Of a DNA stretch of 64,000 nucleotides, positions 11,649-23,000 are shown piece after piece. Location of the stretch: contig NC_053037.3 of NCBI RefSeq assembly GCF_002575655.3, positions 139,697,207 to 139,761,206 on the forward strand, written 5' to 3'. Source of the stretch: Aegilops tauschii subsp. strangulata. Its lineage: Eukaryota; Streptophyta; Magnoliopsida; Poales; Poaceae. The position numbers and the translations under genes are program-made. Under the pieces are notes generated by a model that saw only the letters and a program-made list of their open reading frames with translations, did not search any database and was not told the DNA's origin. Each line of letters starts with the position of its first letter. Position 1 is the stretch's first letter.

Positions 11649-11880
11649 ATGCTCCAGTGGCAGCTCGTACTCTCTCATGTTCAGAAAAATCATGGTGACT
11701 AAAAACTTGTTCTACTTCAAGCTCCCAAGCTAGATAAATAGCAGGATTAAATCTACACTCAAATGATGGTAAAGAGATAACCTGACCACGTGCTTGTGTG
11801 TGTTGTCCCACCTCTCGTGATGGTGAAGATGTATCCGTCGTCCAAGAACTTCTATCTCCGGAACTTGTCATGATTAGTAG
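11649..11880 (-). pseudogene. Start of a gag gene of a third LTR element
   Basis: On the minus strand the segment encodes YLAWELEVEQVFSHHDF and ERVRAATGAF, which match the N-terminal part of the Retrotrans_gag domain (the usual pattern is YLxWExxVxxxF...R). It ends abruptly at about 11648, next to the antisense gene of the neighbouring element, so the rest of the gag and all of pol are missing. Together with the PBS at 13265 and the LTR to the right it forms the 5' end of a minus-strand element. Confidence 0.55.
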
Positions 11881-13264
11881 AAAAAAAAGAAACAAAATTC
11901 AAGAATAATGTTCCTATGAACTACTAGGATGTGGTGGTAAAGCGCTCACAGTAAAGAAAATATCAATATCATACAAGTTCTTACCAAACATCAGGTGGTG
12001 ACAGGCAACCATCGGTATAACTCCAAAGATTGAGTAAAGCGATTGCCAAGGGAACGTACGTATACACGGTGTAGAAATATGTGGAGCTTGGAAGGCTTAA
12101 ATATATGGTAGCAAAAGATTAGCAATAATCAATTTAGAGATGCAATGTTGAATAAACGCTCAACGACGGTACTGTGCTGGTCCTAGGCTAGACCGGACAA
12201 GAGACGCGAGCCTAGAACACTAATGAGGTCACGTCGTAGCACAACTAGCACCAATAAAGGATATGTACTAGCTCTGGACAGCAAGATATAAGTGAAGATC
12301 ACAATGGCAGTAAAGTTAATAATGAGAAACAACTGCCAAGCAGGATATACCAACAACTTTCTCTCCAACTTTCCTCTCGAAAAGTTTGTGCCAACTTTCT
12401 GATGTTTTTTCTCAAGAATGACATTGACTCAAGCTTTCAAACGCAAAAAGAATCACTCAATTCTGAGTTGAAATGAGGAGTCAGAAAATTCTAAAACAGA
12501 CCTGAAAAACTGGAACAAGTTGTGTTCGCGAACTTCAGAGTGCAAAAAGCCCAATTTAGAAGCCAATTTTGAGGTGTCAAATATTGAACTATCTTCTCCA
12601 ATTATTTAGATGTGGCTCGTCGCTAGCTTTAATTTGAGTGCTCACGGAGCCAAAACGGACTTCATATGAGGAAGATATGACTGCTTTACTGAACAGTGCA
12701 CAAAACAGATTTCAATCCGAATTCAGCCACGAGATTGACTCTTGATAGATCCGAATTATTATTTTTTCTCTTTTTTTTCCTCACATTTTTTCTTTTTCTT
12801 TCTCTCCTTTTTTCTCTGACTTTTTTTAACTTTTTTTCTTTTTTTCTCTATCTCTTTGTTTTCTCTCTCCCTCTTTCCAAAACAAACTAGATAAGATGCA
12901 GATTGGATCAAGCGAAGATGTGAACGACCTCAATAATGATGAAGACAATGAACGGTGAGTAGCACGTGGTGGAAATTGATGGAAGGGATGGTGGATAGCG
13001 GAAGGAATAACGATGCAGCGGCGGCGTGACTATTGTGAACAGAACTCAAAACTCTAAACGAACTAGACACTAAGACAAGCAACTCGACACGACGATGCAA
13101 CCGCTAATTCAATAATGCAAACAATGAAAAGAAAATTGCAAAGGCTCAGACTGGCTTGGACAAAGGATAAACAGATCTCACTTTTTTTGGTTTTTTTGGA
13201 CAATAGGTAAGAAAATAAATCTAATCTAGGGAAAACTAGAAATTCTCACCGAGCAACCTGAAAA
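11881..13264 (-). other. 5' leader of the third LTR element
   Basis: No ORF supported. It lies between the gag start and the PBS. A long pyrimidine tract on the plus strand (about 12760-12885, words such as TTTTTTTCCTCAC and CTTTCTCTCC) is the only marked feature. Confidence 0.4.
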
Positions 13265-13273
13265 CTGATACCA
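13265..13273 (-). other. Primer-binding site, initiator-Met type
   Basis: CTGATACCA on the plus strand reads TGGTATCAG on the minus strand, the standard complement of initiator tRNA-Met. It lies two bases from the proposed LTR edge at 13276. Confidence 0.6.
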
Positions 13274-13275
13274 CT

Positions 13276-14130
13276 TGATAGAGGCAAAGGTGTCTCGTCT
13301 TTCGATGAGATGGTGGCTATGGTTTTTGATGGATTAGAATTTGACAATCCGACTACGAACGATCGAGGACGCGCGCCTTAGCAATCGCTAAACCAACTCT
13401 GAGAGGTTATTGAGCATGCCGGAGCATGATCAACCTGACCATGAGGGCCTATTTCCTGCAAGCAAACGAAGAACAAGCAAGAAACTGAAATTGCAATCTA
13501 GGTATTGTGAATAAAAGAGGAAAGCTTTATTGATCAAGGTGGGGTTATGTGACGTCTTGGTCTTGTCATTGAACACAAACGAAGTACGTGAAGTTGCAGC
13601 TATGGCGAACTTTTAATCTAAAGAAAACCCAAAGAAAAGCTACTAGATGGATCTACTTATATAGGAGCAAGGGGTGGCGGCCAAGGAGGTGGGAGGACGT
13701 CCCAAGGCAGCCTAAAACCAACCCTAGGTCGTACAAGGCTCATGGTCCCAAGTGGAGGTGATGCAACACCTTTGGACTTGTAGTTTGACTCGGATTCTGC
13801 TGCAGCGTTAGATTGTTTCATCGATAACACAACGCTCCAGACAAATTTGAAGGTGAATCCAATTGGGTTGGAAAGAGCACACAATCTACTTTCCAACAAA
13901 AAAATCACCCAATTCGGACTCCGTATGAAAGAGTTCTTGGCGGTTTGGGTAGGGTATGTCTGTGCAGTCCGAATCTAAATCCAGAATGTGAGAGACTTGG
14001 ACTCTATCTTCTCTTGGCCCAAAAATGACGTGAGAGGACTTTTTGAACAACACCTAAACATCTCTTTTCCCATTCTCTTTATATGAGGATTGTACAAATG
14101 TCCAATACACCTGCAATTAGACATGACACA
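13276..14130 (-). repeat. Probable 5' LTR of the third element, right edge uncertain
   Basis: Begins TGATAGAGG next to the PBS. A TATA-like CTATATAAGTAG read on the minus strand at about 13655-13667 supports a promoter. No second LTR copy was found in the window, so the right boundary is only approximate. Confidence 0.4.
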
Positions 14131-16819
14131 AAAGTTTGTGAAGTATTTTTATCCTGGATGACATAAATAAATTATTGCATAGTTTGCATTAGAAATCACC
14201 TCACAAATATACATGTATGCAATATTTTTGGTCGTATCCAAGGTAGTCATGTCCTCATCACAAATCCAACTTCCCTAAACAAATTAGAATAAATCAAAGC
14301 TTTCCTCATCGTCTCACATGTCAACAAATCCAAACTTTCCCCCAACTCTCCCCGCACGCATGGAAATAAGAATGACAAAAGAAGACCAATGCATGCATGG
14401 ACGTCGCTGATAAGAAAAAAAACTCATGTACGGACACACATGCGCCCCATCCCTTCTCCTTGTTGATCCGCAAATTTGCACTGACAACCTCCGAAACAAC
14501 TCCACCCTGCACCTATTACCACCACCATGGTCTATGCACAGACGATTGATGGTCGTTTGCCCCCGCCGGCTACAACCTCGGCCAAATTTTGCTGCCACGC
14601 CCGAAGTCTAATGCATTCACCTTATGTATGGAATCACTATGTTGGCATACAGACTGTAAGTACATATAAGTAGTACCCTTGTTGCTGCTTTTGTTTCTGA
14701 TTCCACGGTGCCAGGTGGTCAGAAGGAAGCAATGTGTCTGTGCGTGACCCCTCGATGTCAGGTGGTAAGAAGGAAACAATGGCTTTTGTGCTGATGCTTA
14801 AGTGTTCTATTTGGTTTAATAAATTGGTCACACTCCCCAGCACAATCACCACATCTCGTCTCCTTCCCTTCCCCAGCCAGCCTGGCTTGCCCTCTCCTCC
14901 CCGGCGCGCCATCGACGTGCTCAGTGTTGTGCATGAAGTAGAGGTCCTCCTCCCTCGAAGCGGGTCTATGCGAGGAGTTGATCTAGAAAATCCTACTGTT
15001 AGATATAAAAAAGGTGATATGAAATAAACAAGAACTATGTAATTCAATATGTTAAGAAAGTGTGCTTTGAAATGTGTAATATGAGATTCTAACATTGGTT
15101 GGCCTGTAACACTGCTTGAACATGCACTGAAAACTATTGTTTTCTACTTGATTTCGGATGGTGGAAATCCCTATTTAAAAAAAGCATTTCAATAGAATTT
15201 GTGGTGATTCTTTTGTCAGAATGATAATATATTGTCTTATTAATGTAGTCGCCCATCACACAGAAACAGTCAGAAAGATGGAATAAGAGAACAAGAGCTG
15301 CCACACTCACTGCTCCCGTAATATGCTTTTATCATGTTGATTCATAACTATACTGATATGTTGAATTCGTCCACTTGCACGCTACAAAACATAAATATGA
15401 CCATGACATATGATGTTTTCACACTCTTTATTTGAATTAATTTCTCATACCAGTACATGTCACCATTACTTATAGTCTATCTTCTATATACCCTTCCATT
15501 ACTATCTTTTGGATGCAGCCAGAAAAGGAACATCGAGTTGATGAGATCAAAGAAGAAAGCTCCTATCATTAGCCCTATTATTTAATGTATGTTTTTGAAC
15601 TCAAGTTGCTCATCTTGATGAGTAATCGGCATGACAATAGCTATACGTGTGGCGGGTATGGAGGCGCCCGCCCGAAAGATCAACTCAGTGACACATCAAG
15701 CCCACTGCCTCAAAGTGAAGGCAAATGAGGGGGTGGCTGACCAAAAGAAGGGCCTCGGGGCAGGCGGTCGGGGCCCAGACATGGTGCAGTGGCCATTTAG
15801 GGCCTCGGACGCGGGGTGCCGCCACCGTCACCTTCTATGTACACTTCAAGATATTGAAGCATTGGCGGCCATGAGGATACCAAGATGTTGACCATAAGGA
15901 TGGACGGGTTGGATTATGATGTGGTGATTATCATGCGTGTCGTCCGTGTCAATATGTTGAAGTGCTTGGCAGCCAAGATGAGGCAGCTGAGAAGGAGCCG
16001 AGTGGTGAGGAGGCAGCGGTAGAGTGAGCGAGGAGGCTCAGATAGTCGGTCAGGGCAAAATGTTGTCTTTTCGCATGGGTTGTCGAACGAATACTTTTGT
16101 GATCGGCCACATGTAAAACTATGAACATCCGCCTCTTTTTGGTTGTTATCGAGCACTATGCATGCCACATTTCAACCCACTCTCATATTGCTACGCATTT
16201 AAAATGAAATTGGCCGAACATGGGAAAACATTTAAGGGATGCAGTTGGATGGCCGCGGGAGCCGACCATGTTTGCGGACTGATCTGGATCAATCCGCACA
16301 TAAATAGTGTATTCATTTTAGGGGACAACGTTGGAGATGCCCTAAGATTCTTTTAGTTTCAACCTTTGTTTTCTGAAGTTTGGAATGTGCCTGTTTAAGT
16401 AAGCTTTTTCAATTGTAGCTCTTTTCTTGCTCATTTCTATCATTAGACTCACTTTCACTTTTATTCTTTTTTCTTACTCATTTCTATCATCAGACTCATT
16501 TTATTTCCATTTCTATCATTAGCTCTTTTCTTAGTCATTTAACGTTGACATGGAGGAATTGCATAATGTATTCTCTCTGGTGGAGTCTATATTTCAGACA
16601 ATGGAACATGTGGGTAGATCAAAATTATAGGTGCAAAGCATGCATGATATATGACAATGTACAAAATATAGTACAAGAACAAATTCATTCTCTCCACCTA
16701 GAAATAACTGTCACTCAAACGGATATATCTAGCATGTACTTTCACCAGAACAGTTATTTTGGTTGTCCACTGATAAAGATATTGAAGATTGCAATATGGT
16801 ATTTTCATCTTCCCTTTTA
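14131..16819. other. Low-copy-looking intergenic DNA, no gene supported
   Basis: AT-rich sequence without an LTR or transposase signature that I recognise. Short ORFs (for example in 14314-14598 and 15631-15891) show no family motif. A possible small plus-strand exon follows an acceptor TTTGGATGCAG at about 15510-15520 and ends at a TAG at about 15571, but no partner exon was found. Near 16307-16340 the sequence resembles the end of a non-autonomous DNA element (TTAGGGGACAACGTTGGAGATG). Confidence 0.35.
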
Positions 16820-16911
16820 CTCCCTTCGTCTCAAAATAAGTGTCTCAAGCTTAATACAATTTTGTACTAAAGTTAGACAAAGTTGAGACACTTATTTTGG
16901 GACGGAGGGAG
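16820..16911. mobile_element. Stowaway MITE (Tc1/Mariner type), 92 bp
   Basis: Ends CTCCCTTCGTCTCAAAATAAG and CTTATTTTGGGACGGAGGGAG are inverted repeats. TA dinucleotides flank both sides (16818-16819 and 16912-16913). The interior can fold back on itself over nearly its full length. Confidence 0.9.
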
Positions 16912-16982
16912 TATTAGGTAATAATATGTTTGTGGACATAATTTTGAAGATTATAAGATGATATTTTTTTATCCATAAGCCA

Positions 16983-17010
16983 GTAGCAACGCACGAGCAC
17001 TTTACTAGTG
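16983..17010 (+). mobile_element. Possible Helitron 3' end
   Basis: AGCAACGCACGAGCACTTTACTAGT resembles the 3' ends of grass Helitrons: GCAACGCACG, a short gap, then CTAGT. The hairpin here is weak and I could not place a 5' end, so the extent of the element is unknown. Confidence 0.35.
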
Positions 17011-17053
17011 TCATAATTAGAAATTGAAAACAAGCTGGGGCCATCTTCAGTTG

Positions 17054-20000
17054 TCAAATTTCGACATTGTCTTCACTGCTTTCCCTTAGCTTAGACATTT
17101 TGTCCTTCATGCCACTCAAACCAACCATAGAAACACTAAATACAATGAAACATGTCGTCTTGGCAGCTAACTCTATCACAACCTGGGCTCTTCTTCCATA
17201 CATCATAATGCGCCTGAGAGTAGAGAGGTAGGTCAAATGAGATTATATATAAACTCCTGTCAAACAAACAGGAAATTAAGGAAGAAATAGATCAAGTATC
17301 CTACTGATAGGAATTTTGTTGTGGAGTGCCTTGTACAAAAAGATGCTGGTTAGTAGTCTCCACCGCCTTAGATACAGCTCCCAGTGCTTCTGTTCCGCAT
17401 TAGCCACGACATCATACAGCGCCTCCTTTTTCTGCTGGATCTCGCACGCTTGCTGGATTGATACACTTAGATAATTAATAATTTATATCATCGTTCTTAA
17501 GTACCGGTTGTGATTGGTAAATAATAAAGAAGAATATTCTCCTATGTCTGTCAATTAAGTGAGGTTCGATATATAGAGAGTGCATCGTGCATGTGTAGCA
17601 ACTAGTAACAAAGCCATACTGTATATACATAGGGTGGAGCTATCGTATAATATATGTATGCTTTGGTTTGGTTGCTAATTAAGTAAGTCTAGCCATAGTG
17701 GGGGTAACTTAGGTAGTAACTTAACACATCACAAGACAATTTTGCTTATGTGGCATGTATTTAATGAGGAAAGAGGTGTTTGTGGTAACATCATATGTTA
17801 CTATAACATAGCATTTTCCGAGACAAAATGAATCTGTGAGCTAATAAATGAAGCCATTTATGACACTACTATTATGTTACTTTGCACTATGAAGGTAGTA
17901 ACTTAGACTAGTATCATATGCATGATACTAGTATAAGTTACTCCCCACTATGACCATGTTCGTGAATTACTACAAATTAGTTTTCAGTGTACACAGATTG
18001 ATCGTTAGTTAATAGCCAGGGAATCAGGATTTCGCAAGTGCCCGTCGACAGTGTGTGTGCTTATTTGGAAACAAACTTTGGAAAAGTGCAGCAAGCGTAA
18101 GAGGAGATGGTTCTAGAATTCCTTCTATTGGTACAACAACAACCGGGATGTAAGACTACCCATAGTGGAAGTAACATATGTGGTAACTGATAATCCCCAA
18201 GTGCAAGGAATCATCGTAGCAATTCCCAATGGTGGAAGTGATAAGTATGGAGTGTCGAACCCACAAGGAGCTAAAGGTAAGATCAATATTCTCTCAAGTC
18301 CTATCTGCCACTGATACGACTCTACGTATACCGAACGTTTGCTTCCAACTAGAAACGAGAAATAAAACTACATTGTGGGTATGAAGAGGATAACTTTGCA
18401 TGATATTAGAGAGCTAAAACATAAAAGTAGTTGTTGTTATCATAAAGTTAGAATATATTACTAAATATTATAGATAGCGAGTGTGGAATAATGATGGGTC
18501 GGTGTGCGGAATTATCCTAGGCAATTGTTAACAAGACGGGTAGTCGCCATTGCAATTTCATATGAGGGAGAGGCATAAGCTAACATAATTTCTCTTCTTG
18601 GATCATATGCACTTATGATTGGAACTCTAGCAAGCATCCGCAACTACTAAAGATCATCAAGGTAAAACCCAACCATAGCATTAAAGCATCAAGTCCCCTT
18701 TATCCCATATGCCACAACCCCCTTACTCGGGTTTATGCTTCTGTCACTCAAGCAACCCACTATAAGCGAATCATGAACGTATTGCAACACCCTACATCGG
18801 GAATCCCTCACGCTTGCGCGACACGGAGGGCACAATAGGATAGCACCAAAATAAAACATACAACTCGTACCAATCTAGATCATCAATCAACCCATAGACA
18901 AAGGATATCTACTCAAAACATCATAGGATGGCAACACATCATTGGATCATAATATGTGGCAAAAAGCACCATGTTCAAGTAGGGATTACAGCGGGGTGCG
19001 GGAGAGTGGACCGCGTAAAAGATATGAGGATGGTGATGATGATAATGATGTTGATGAAGACGATCACCGCGGCGATGATTCCCTTCGCGATGGCACTCCG
19101 GCGCCACCAAGAGAGAGGAGGAGAGGTTCTCCCCCTTGTGCTTCTTCCTCCATGGCCTCCCCCCTAGATGGGGAGAGGTTCTCCCTCTAGTCCTTGGCCT
19201 TCATGGCGATGATGGCCCCTCCGGGATCCTCCTCCATGGCCTCCGGTGATGATGGCCCCCTCCGGCAGGGTGCCAGAGAGGGCCTAGATTGATTTCTCGT
19301 GGCTACAGAGGCTTGCGGCGGCGGAACTTCCGATCTAGGTTATTTTCTGGTGGTTTATGTATTTATAGGAATTTTTGGCGTCGGTTTCACATCAGGGGGG
19401 TCTCTGAGTCGTCCACGAGATAGGGGGGCACGTCCAGGAGGGTAGGGTGCGCCCTCCACCCTCGTGGACGGCTCGGGACTCTTCTGGTCCATCTCCGATG
19501 CTCCGTGGGCTTCTTCTTGTCCATAAAAAATCGTCAAAAATTGGCACGTCAATTGGACTCCGTTTGGTATTCCTTTTCTGTAAAACTCAAAAACAAGGAA
19601 AAAACAGAAACTGGCACTGGGCTCTAGGTTAATAGGTTAGTCCCGAAAATCATATAAAATAGCATATAAATGCATATAAAACATCTAAGATGGATAATAT
19701 AATAGCATGAATACTTGATAAATTATACATACGTTGGTGACGTATCAGCATCCCCAAGCTTAATTCCTGCTCGTCCTCGAGTAGGTAAATGATAAAAGAA
19801 ATAATTTATGAAGTGTGAATGCTAGCAAGTGCACAAGTTTGCTCAATGATAATTTCAATCATCTTTAGCATCATTATATGTCATAACAGTAGCTCATCTC
19901 ATAAAACTTTTCATGATCAAGTAACAAGCTAATCACATGTTAGAGTATAGATCATAAAATTTCTTGAAACTAACAAACTATATTCTCAATCATCAAACAA

Positions 20001-23000
20001 TTGCAATTCATCTTATTTTCAGGAAGGGTCCATGTCAGAGCTTTGATTTAGCAAACTCCACATACTCAACTATCATTTAATCTTTCACAATTGCTAACAC
20101 TCACGTGATATTTATGGGTTCAAAGTTTTAATCGGACACAGAGAAAGATAGGGGCTTATAGTTTCGCCTCCCAACCTTTTACCTCAAGGGTAATGTCAAC
20201 AATAATACTTTATGAAAACCTACATCCAATGGGATATATATATCCGGATCGCTCCAACACAAAGTGCTTGCCAAAGGAAAAGGTGTAAAAAGGAAAGGTG
20301 AAAATCACCATGACTCTTGTATAAGGGTAGAAGGTAAAAGTAAAAGATAGGCCCTTCGCAGAGGGAAGTAGAGGTTGTCATGCACTTTTATGGTTGGATG
20401 CACAAAATCTTAATGCAAAAGAACGTCACTTTATATTGCCGCTTGTGATAAAGACCTTTATTATGCAGTCCGTCGCTTTTATTTCTTCCCTATCACAAGT
20501 TTGTATAAAGCTTATTTTCTTCGCACTAATAGATCATACATATTTAGAGAGCAATTTTTATTGCATGCACCCATGACAACTTACTTGAAGGATCTTACTC
20601 AATCCATAGGTAGTTATGGTGGACTCTCATGGAAAAACTGGTTTAAGGGATGTTTGGAAGCACAAGTAGTATTTCTACTTGGTGCAAAGAATTTGGCTAG
20701 CATGAGAGGGAAAGGCAAGCTCAACATGTTGGATGATCCAAGACAATATAACATTTCGGATATAGGAAAACATAACCCATTAAGTTGTATTCCTTGTCCA
20801 ACATTAACTTTTTAGCATGTTATATTTTAATGAGTGCTCACAATTACAAAATATGTCCAAGATAGTATATTTATATGTTAAATCTCTCTTCCTTCAATAT
20901 TCTTTCATGAATTGTTCAAGTGACCAATTCTGCGTTTGCTAACTTTCAATAAGTTTACTACCTATACTTATTCTATGTGAAGTCATTACTCCCCATGGTA
21001 TAAGCATATGAAACATATATAAATTCAGATTTATGATATTCAATTCATTCAACCATTTACCCATAGGATATATGTGAAGCACGTGAGTAAATGACAAACT
21101 ACTCCAAAAAGATATAAGTGAAGAACACTGAGTAGTCAAATAATTAACTAGCCATGGCAGGATTCTTTTTCATTCAAGATTTTAGATCCAATGATTTTAT
21201 TCAAACAGCAAGTAAAATTGAAAATACGCTCCAAGCAAAACACATATCATGTGACGAATAAAAATATAGCTCCGAGTAAGGTATACCGATAGTTGTGAAG
21301 ACGAAAGAGGGGATGCCTTCCGGGGCATCCCCAAGCTTAGGCGCTTGAGTCTTCCTTGAATATTAACTTGGGGTGCCTTGGGCATCCCCAATCTTAGGGT
21401 CTTTCCGCTCCTTATTCTCCTCATATCGATATCTCACCCAAAGCTTGAAAACTTCAATCACACAAAACTTAACGGAACTTCGTGAGATAGGTTAGTATGA
21501 TAAAGGGTAAACCATTCAATTTGGTACTGTCAAAGACAAGGTTCATAATTGTTCTCACACAATGCCTACTGTACCATATCATTTCTACAATTTATATTGA
21601 GAAATATAATCCATAGAAACTAGAAAACAAGCAAACTATGCAATGAAAACAGAATCTGTCAGAAACAGAACAGTCGGTAATGATCTGAACAGCAACCATA
21701 CTTTTGCTACTCCAAATGAAATAAATTGGTGGACGTGAGGAATTTGTCTATTAATCTTCTTCAAAAATAATCAACTCAAAATCACTCTTATGTAAAAAAT
21801 GGAAGCTAATCTCGTGAGCGCAAAGTTTCTGTTTTTTACAGCAAGATCACATTAACTTTCACCCAAGTCTTCCCAAAGGTCTTACTTGGCACTTTATTGA
21901 AATAAGAGCTATAAAACATGATTACTACAGTAGCTTAATCATGTAAACACACAAAAACAATAAGGGTAAATATTGGGTTGTCTCCCAACAAGCGCTTTTC
22001 TTTAGTGTCTTTTAGCTAGGCATGATGATTTCAATGATGCTCACATAAAAGAAAAGAATTGAAACATAAAAAGAGCATCATGAAGAATATGGCTAGCACA
22101 TTTAAATATAACCCACTTCCTATGCCTAGGGATTTTGTGAGCATATAATTTATAGGAACAAGAATCAACTAGCATAGGAAGGCAAAACAAGTATAACTTC
22201 GAAACTTTAAGCACATAGAGAGGAAATTTGATATTATTGCAACTCCTACAAGCATATATTCCTCCCTCATAATATTTTTCAGTAGCATCATGAATGAATT
22301 CATCAATATAACCATCACATAAAGCATTCTTTTCATGACCTACAAGCATAGAGAATTTTCTACTCTCCACATAAGAAAAATTCTTCTCATTCGGAATAGT
22401 GGGGTCACTAATTCCTAAAGTTGACACTCTTCCAAACCCGCTTTAGATGATAGTATTATTCATACTCCAAAATATATAAGTGAAGTTCATGGAGCATTCT
22501 ACAATTAATATAGTCTAACCAATATCAAAGCTCAGAATATATAAGTGAAGCACACGAAGCATTCTATAAAACCATACTCAAAAGATTTAAGTGAAGCGCA
22601 AAGAGCATTCTATAAGGTCATACTCAAAAGATATAAGTGAAGCACATGGATCATTCTATAAATCGATGAAGGGATATCTCATACTAGCATGGTTCTTCAA
22701 GAAAAAAACACAAGGGACACAAATCATGTGAACAAAACAAAAACCGAGGTATACCGATAATTGTTGAAGAAGAAAGATGGGATGCCAACCGGGGAATCCT
22801 GAAGCTTAGATGCTTGAGTATCCTTGAAATATTTACTTGGGGTGCCTTGGGCATACCCAATCTTGAACTCTTGCCTCTCTTTATTCTTCTCATATTGATA
22901 GCTCCTCGATCTTCGAACACTTCATCCACACAAAACTTTAACAAAAACTTTGTGAGATTCGTTAGTATAATAAAGCAAATCACTACCTTTAGGTACTGTT

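Noticed and set aside
17281..17363. Alternative longer exon 2 using a donor at TTTTT|GTACAA
   Set aside because: It also keeps the frame, but the segment contains a branch-site-like CTAAC and a T-run that look intronic; the shorter exon was preferred, without certainty.
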